8,234 bases of DNA from Alphaproteobacteria bacterium (GTDB lineage Bacteria; Pseudomonadota; Alphaproteobacteria; Sphingomonadales; Sphingomonadaceae): NCBI GenBank assembly GCA_016650315.1, contig JAENVZ010000119.1, positions 1 through 8,234 of the forward strand, read 5' to 3'. The notes below the pieces were generated by a model. The model was not told where the DNA came from and ran no database searches. It was given only the letters and a program-made list of their open reading frames with translations. Made by a program: the position numbers and the translations under genes. Below, in pieces: positions 6,749-8,234 of the stretch (the first letter of the stretch is position 1; the number at the start of each line of letters is the position of its first letter).

Positions 6749-7225
6749 TTACACAGTTGAAAACGGAAGAATCCCGTCATAATGTGCCAAGGGGGGCGCT
6801 CCTGGAACCCGAAATCCCTGACGGAGCAGGAAGATATGTCGCACGATTTCGGCCTGCTGTTCCAACCCATAGCGCTCCAGCGTCCAGCCGGGTTTCAGGC
6901 TGTAATCATAACGGCAGAAGGGATGCCGTCTGATGATCAGCCTGACCCCGTTCTGATGTTGCCAGACATGCGTCATTTCATGGATGAACAGGCCTTGTAG
7001 TAATATGGAAGTGCCGCAGAAATCCGCGCAGAACAGGCTGCCTTTCGGATGGAACCAGATATGGCCATCGGGCGCCATGGTGATATGCCGGGGCTGGAGC
7101 CAGAACCATTTGCGGTTGTGGATCACGACCCGGTCATAATCGATCGCATCACCGAATATGGACGTGGCAAGTGCGCGCTCGGAACGGGTGAGGGGTCGGG
7201 AAGTCGCGGGCTTAATGCCCTCCAT
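6749..7225 (-). CDS. HExxH metallopeptidase-like protein ('vgr related protein', DUF4157-like)
   Basis: This 158-residue protein has a zinc-peptidase motif HEMTH (82-86) in the helix LFIHEMTHVWQHQ and a following ERYGLEQQAEIVRH (117-130) that could supply a third, Glu ligand (Glu122 or Glu126). The first half, LTRSERALATSIFGDAIDY (12-30) then DRVVIH and a beta-rich stretch ending MAPDGHIWFHP, matches the layout of DUF4157 domains (xxxFGxDFSxVRIH ... HELTHVVQQ). Very similar sphingomonad proteins are annotated 'vgr related protein', a name that does not establish a function. No signal peptide or membrane helix is visible, so it appears cytoplasmic or depends on another factor for export. ATG 7225 has AAGGA (7235-7231) 5 bases upstream and lies inside the 3' end of the copper-chaperone gene (14-base overlap), implying coupled translation. 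Substrate unknown. Confidence 0.82.
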   Translation of the reverse strand: MEGIKPATSRPLTRSERALATSIFGDAIDYDRVVIHNRKWFWLQPRHITMAPDGHIWFHPKGSLFCADFCGTSILLQGLFIHEMTHVWQHQNGVRLIIRRHPFCRYDYSLKPGWTLERYGLEQQAEIVRHIFLLRQGFRVPGAPPLAHYDGILPFSTV

Positions 7226-7694
7226 GATTATCCTTGGTAGCAGGCGCGCCGTCCCCTGGTTGGCGGATCACCGCGTCATAGATGATGCGGTCGCCATTGG
7301 AAAAAATGAAGGTCAGCGGCAATTTTCCCTGCTGTTTTATCGCGGTATTGATGCCCCAGATCATCAGATGCTTGCCGCCCGGCGCGAAGGCGACGTTTGT
7401 GCGTGCGGGAATATCGACGCTGTTGAGCGGTTGCATCGACATCATGCCGCCCTTGTCCATGCTTTCATGCATGTCCACGCGCAGGACGACGGGCGATATA
7501 ACCGAAAGCAGTTGCACATCCTCTTCGCCGCCATGGACCGTGAAATAGCCAGCCGATGGCGTGTCGTCGTTCGGCGACAGGCGCACCCAGGCCTGATCGA
7601 CATACAGGATTTTTGCGGGCGCGCAGGCGGCCAGGAACAAGGTCAGGCCCAACAGAAATGCGACGGGCAGACATTTTGTGGAAGGGGGCAGCAT
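7212..7694 (-). CDS. PCuAC-type copper chaperone, predicted lipoprotein
   Basis: PCuAC proteins bind Cu(I) in the periplasm and help deliver it to the CuA site of cytochrome oxidase. The 160-residue product has a lipoprotein signal, a hydrophobic stretch [16 protein letters not shown] with lipidated Cys24, then the family spacing His76-X10-Met87-X21-His109-X-Met111 (MHES...MMSM...KHLM), which fits the H-x10-M-x21-H-x-M signature exactly. DQAWVRLSP and SAGYFTVH precede it as in the family. The C-terminus ends NHGGH, a possible extra metal site. I chose ATG 7694 because GGAG lies 5 bases upstream; ATG 7715 and TTG 7721 are in frame but lack a ribosome-binding site. Neither a Sco/SenC nor an oxidase gene is in the window. 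It overlaps the HExxH gene downstream and is divergent from dnaK. Confidence 0.9.
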   Translation of the reverse strand: MLPPSTKCLPVAFLLGLTLFLAACAPAKILYVDQAWVRLSPNDDTPSAGYFTVHGGEEDVQLLSVISPVVLRVDMHESMDKGGMMSMQPLNSVDIPARTNVAFAPGGKHLMIWGINTAIKQQGKLPLTFIFSNGDRIIYDAVIRQPGDGAPATKDNHGGH

Positions 7695-7699
7695 GGGCA

Positions 7700-7703
7700 C
7701 TCC
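7700..7703 (-). promoter_or_regulatory. Ribosome-binding site of the copper-chaperone gene
   Basis: GGAG on the minus strand, 5 bases before ATG 7694. It favours this start over the in-frame ATG 7715 and TTG 7721, which have no such sequence. Confidence 0.6.
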
Positions 7704-7729
7704 AAAGCGTATCATTTTCAATCAACAGC

Positions 7730-7758
7730 ATCCTAATCGTCCAAAATCCTTGTGCCAA
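7730..7758 (-). promoter_or_regulatory. Candidate sigma-70-type promoter of the copper-chaperone operon
   Basis: The minus strand reads TTGGCA (7758-7753; five of six consensus bases), a 17-base spacer, then TAGGAT (7735-7730; four of six). The start would fall near 7723, giving a leader of about 29 bases to ATG 7694. The -35 is one half of an inverted repeat whose other half holds the -35 of the divergent dnaK promoter. Confidence 0.5.
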
Positions 7759-7761
7759 GGA
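7747..7761. repeat. Perfect inverted repeat over two divergent -35 boxes
   Basis: TCCTTG-TGC-CAAGGA: two 6-base arms around a 3-base centre. The left arm contains the dnaK CTTG and the right arm, read on the other strand, contains the copper-chaperone TTGGCA. It could be a regulator site, or simply the consequence of two similar -35 boxes set back to back. Confidence 0.6.
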
Positions 7762-7776
7762 AAAGCGCTCCTATAT
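7749..7776 (+). promoter_or_regulatory. Candidate RpoH (heat-shock sigma factor) promoter of dnaK
   Basis: CTTG (7749-7752), 18 bases, then CTATAT (7771-7776) fits the general form of RpoH promoters in Alphaproteobacteria (CTTG ... CCTATAT). The start would be near 7783, about 78 bases before the dnaK ATG. No CIRCE operator is seen, consistent with sigma-factor rather than HrcA control of dnaK. The spacing is at the long end for RpoH. Confidence 0.5.
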
Positions 7777-7860
7777 CCGGTTTCGAAACGGACTCTTTTT
7801 GCGCACTTTGCGGGAGGGGTTCGGTCAACTGCTGGTAATTTTGGGGTTAAAGAGGACAAC

Positions 7861-8234
7861 ATGGGTAAAGTTATCGGGATCGATCTGGGCACGACGAACA
7901 GCTGCGTCGCCGTCATGGATGGCGGCAAACCGAAGGTCATCGAAAATGCGGAGGGCGCGCGGACAACGCCGTCCATCGTCGCCTTCACCAAGGATGGAGA
8001 ACGCCTGGTCGGCCAGCCGGCAAAGCGTCAGGCCGTCACCAATGGCGACAATACCATTTTTGCTGTGAAGCGCCTGATCGGCCGCCGCTTCGACGATCCG
8101 ATGACGAAGAAGGACATGGAGCTTGTCCCCTATGATATCACCAAGGGTACGAACGGCGATGCCTGGGTAAAGGCGGGGGGCGAGGATTATTCGCCGTCGC
8201 AGATTTCCGCCTTCATCCTGCAAAAGATGAAGGA
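7861..8234 (+). CDS. dnaK: Molecular chaperone DnaK (Hsp70), 5' part
   Basis: The frame from ATG 7861 stays open to the window edge, giving the first 124 residues plus two bases of codon 125. [13 protein letters not shown] (6-18) is the phosphate-1 loop of the Hsp70 actin-like ATPase. Further typical blocks are [11 protein letters not shown] (32-42), [11 protein letters not shown] (51-61), [15 protein letters not shown] (65-79) and [14 protein letters not shown] (111-124). DnaK is the ATP-dependent cytoplasmic chaperone served by DnaJ and by the GrpE encoded 2.5 kb upstream. AGAGGA (7851-7856) lies 4 bases before the start. The leader carries a candidate RpoH promoter. The remaining ATPase and substrate-binding domains lie outside the window, where dnaJ would be the expected next gene. 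Confidence 0.97.
   Translation, partial: MGKVIGIDLGTTNSCVAVMDGGKPKVIENAEGARTTPSIVAFTKDGERLVGQPAKRQAVTNGDNTIFAVKRLIGRRFDDPMTKKDMELVPYDITKGTNGDAWVKAGGEDYSPSQISAFILQKMK

Noticed and set aside
6649..6933. 94-codon open frame on + beginning in the REP-like repeat
   Set aside because: Its start (CESRNPG, DSCLRR) is the translated palindrome, seen commonly where such repeats are read through; the rest is antisense to the HExxH gene.
7158..7736. 192-codon open frame on + opposite the copper chaperone
   Set aside because: The minus strand has an exact PCuAC copper motif and a lipobox; the plus frame is a shadow.

Overview
This is a GC-rich window from an alphaproteobacterium, most likely a sphingomonad (order Sphingomonadales). 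The evidence is an exosortase-A-associated hydrolase pair at the left edge, a metalloprotease-like protein of the type annotated 'vgr related protein' in sphingomonads, an hrcA-grpE heat-shock pair near rph, and a REP-like repeat built on the core TTCCTGCGAAAGCAGGAA, a type common in these genomes. Genus cannot be fixed from the sequence alone.

Layout. Positions 2-948 (+) hold the tail of a probable exosortase-A hydrolase 2 overlapping a complete hydrolase 1. They converge on a minus-strand block that reads rph (3363-2635), rdgB (2638-2021), trxB (1919-957). Divergent from rph is a small two-helix membrane protein (3496-3696), followed by hrcA (3736-4779) and grpE (4776-5333), which overlap by ATGA. 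grpE converges on an indoleamine 2,3-dioxygenase-family gene (6526-5351). A 222-base gap carries an inverted pair of REP-like hairpins. Next comes a minus-strand pair: a PCuAC-type copper-chaperone lipoprotein (7694-7212) overlapping a HExxH protein resembling DUF4157 (7225-6749). dnaK starts at 7861 and runs off the right edge after 124 codons.

How it works together. hrcA, grpE and dnaK form a heat-shock neighbourhood: a repressor, a nucleotide exchange factor and the Hsp70 chaperone. The dnaK leader has a candidate RpoH-type promoter, and no CIRCE operator is visible. rph, rdgB and trxB are housekeeping genes for tRNA 3'-end trimming, nucleotide-pool cleaning and thiol redox. Between grpE and dnaK sit accessory functions: a haem dioxygenase of the tryptophan-cleaving family, an envelope copper chaperone and a putative zinc peptidase. 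The last two are translationally coupled.

Most notable: the IDO-family gene keeps the proximal haem His and the distal Arg, but appears to have His where human IDO1 has Ser167. The other points are the overlapping copper-chaperone/HExxH pair, back-to-back promoters sharing an inverted repeat ahead of dnaK, and a hydrolase with Cys in place of the catalytic Ser. No CRISPR, insertion sequence, tRNA or rRNA was seen.
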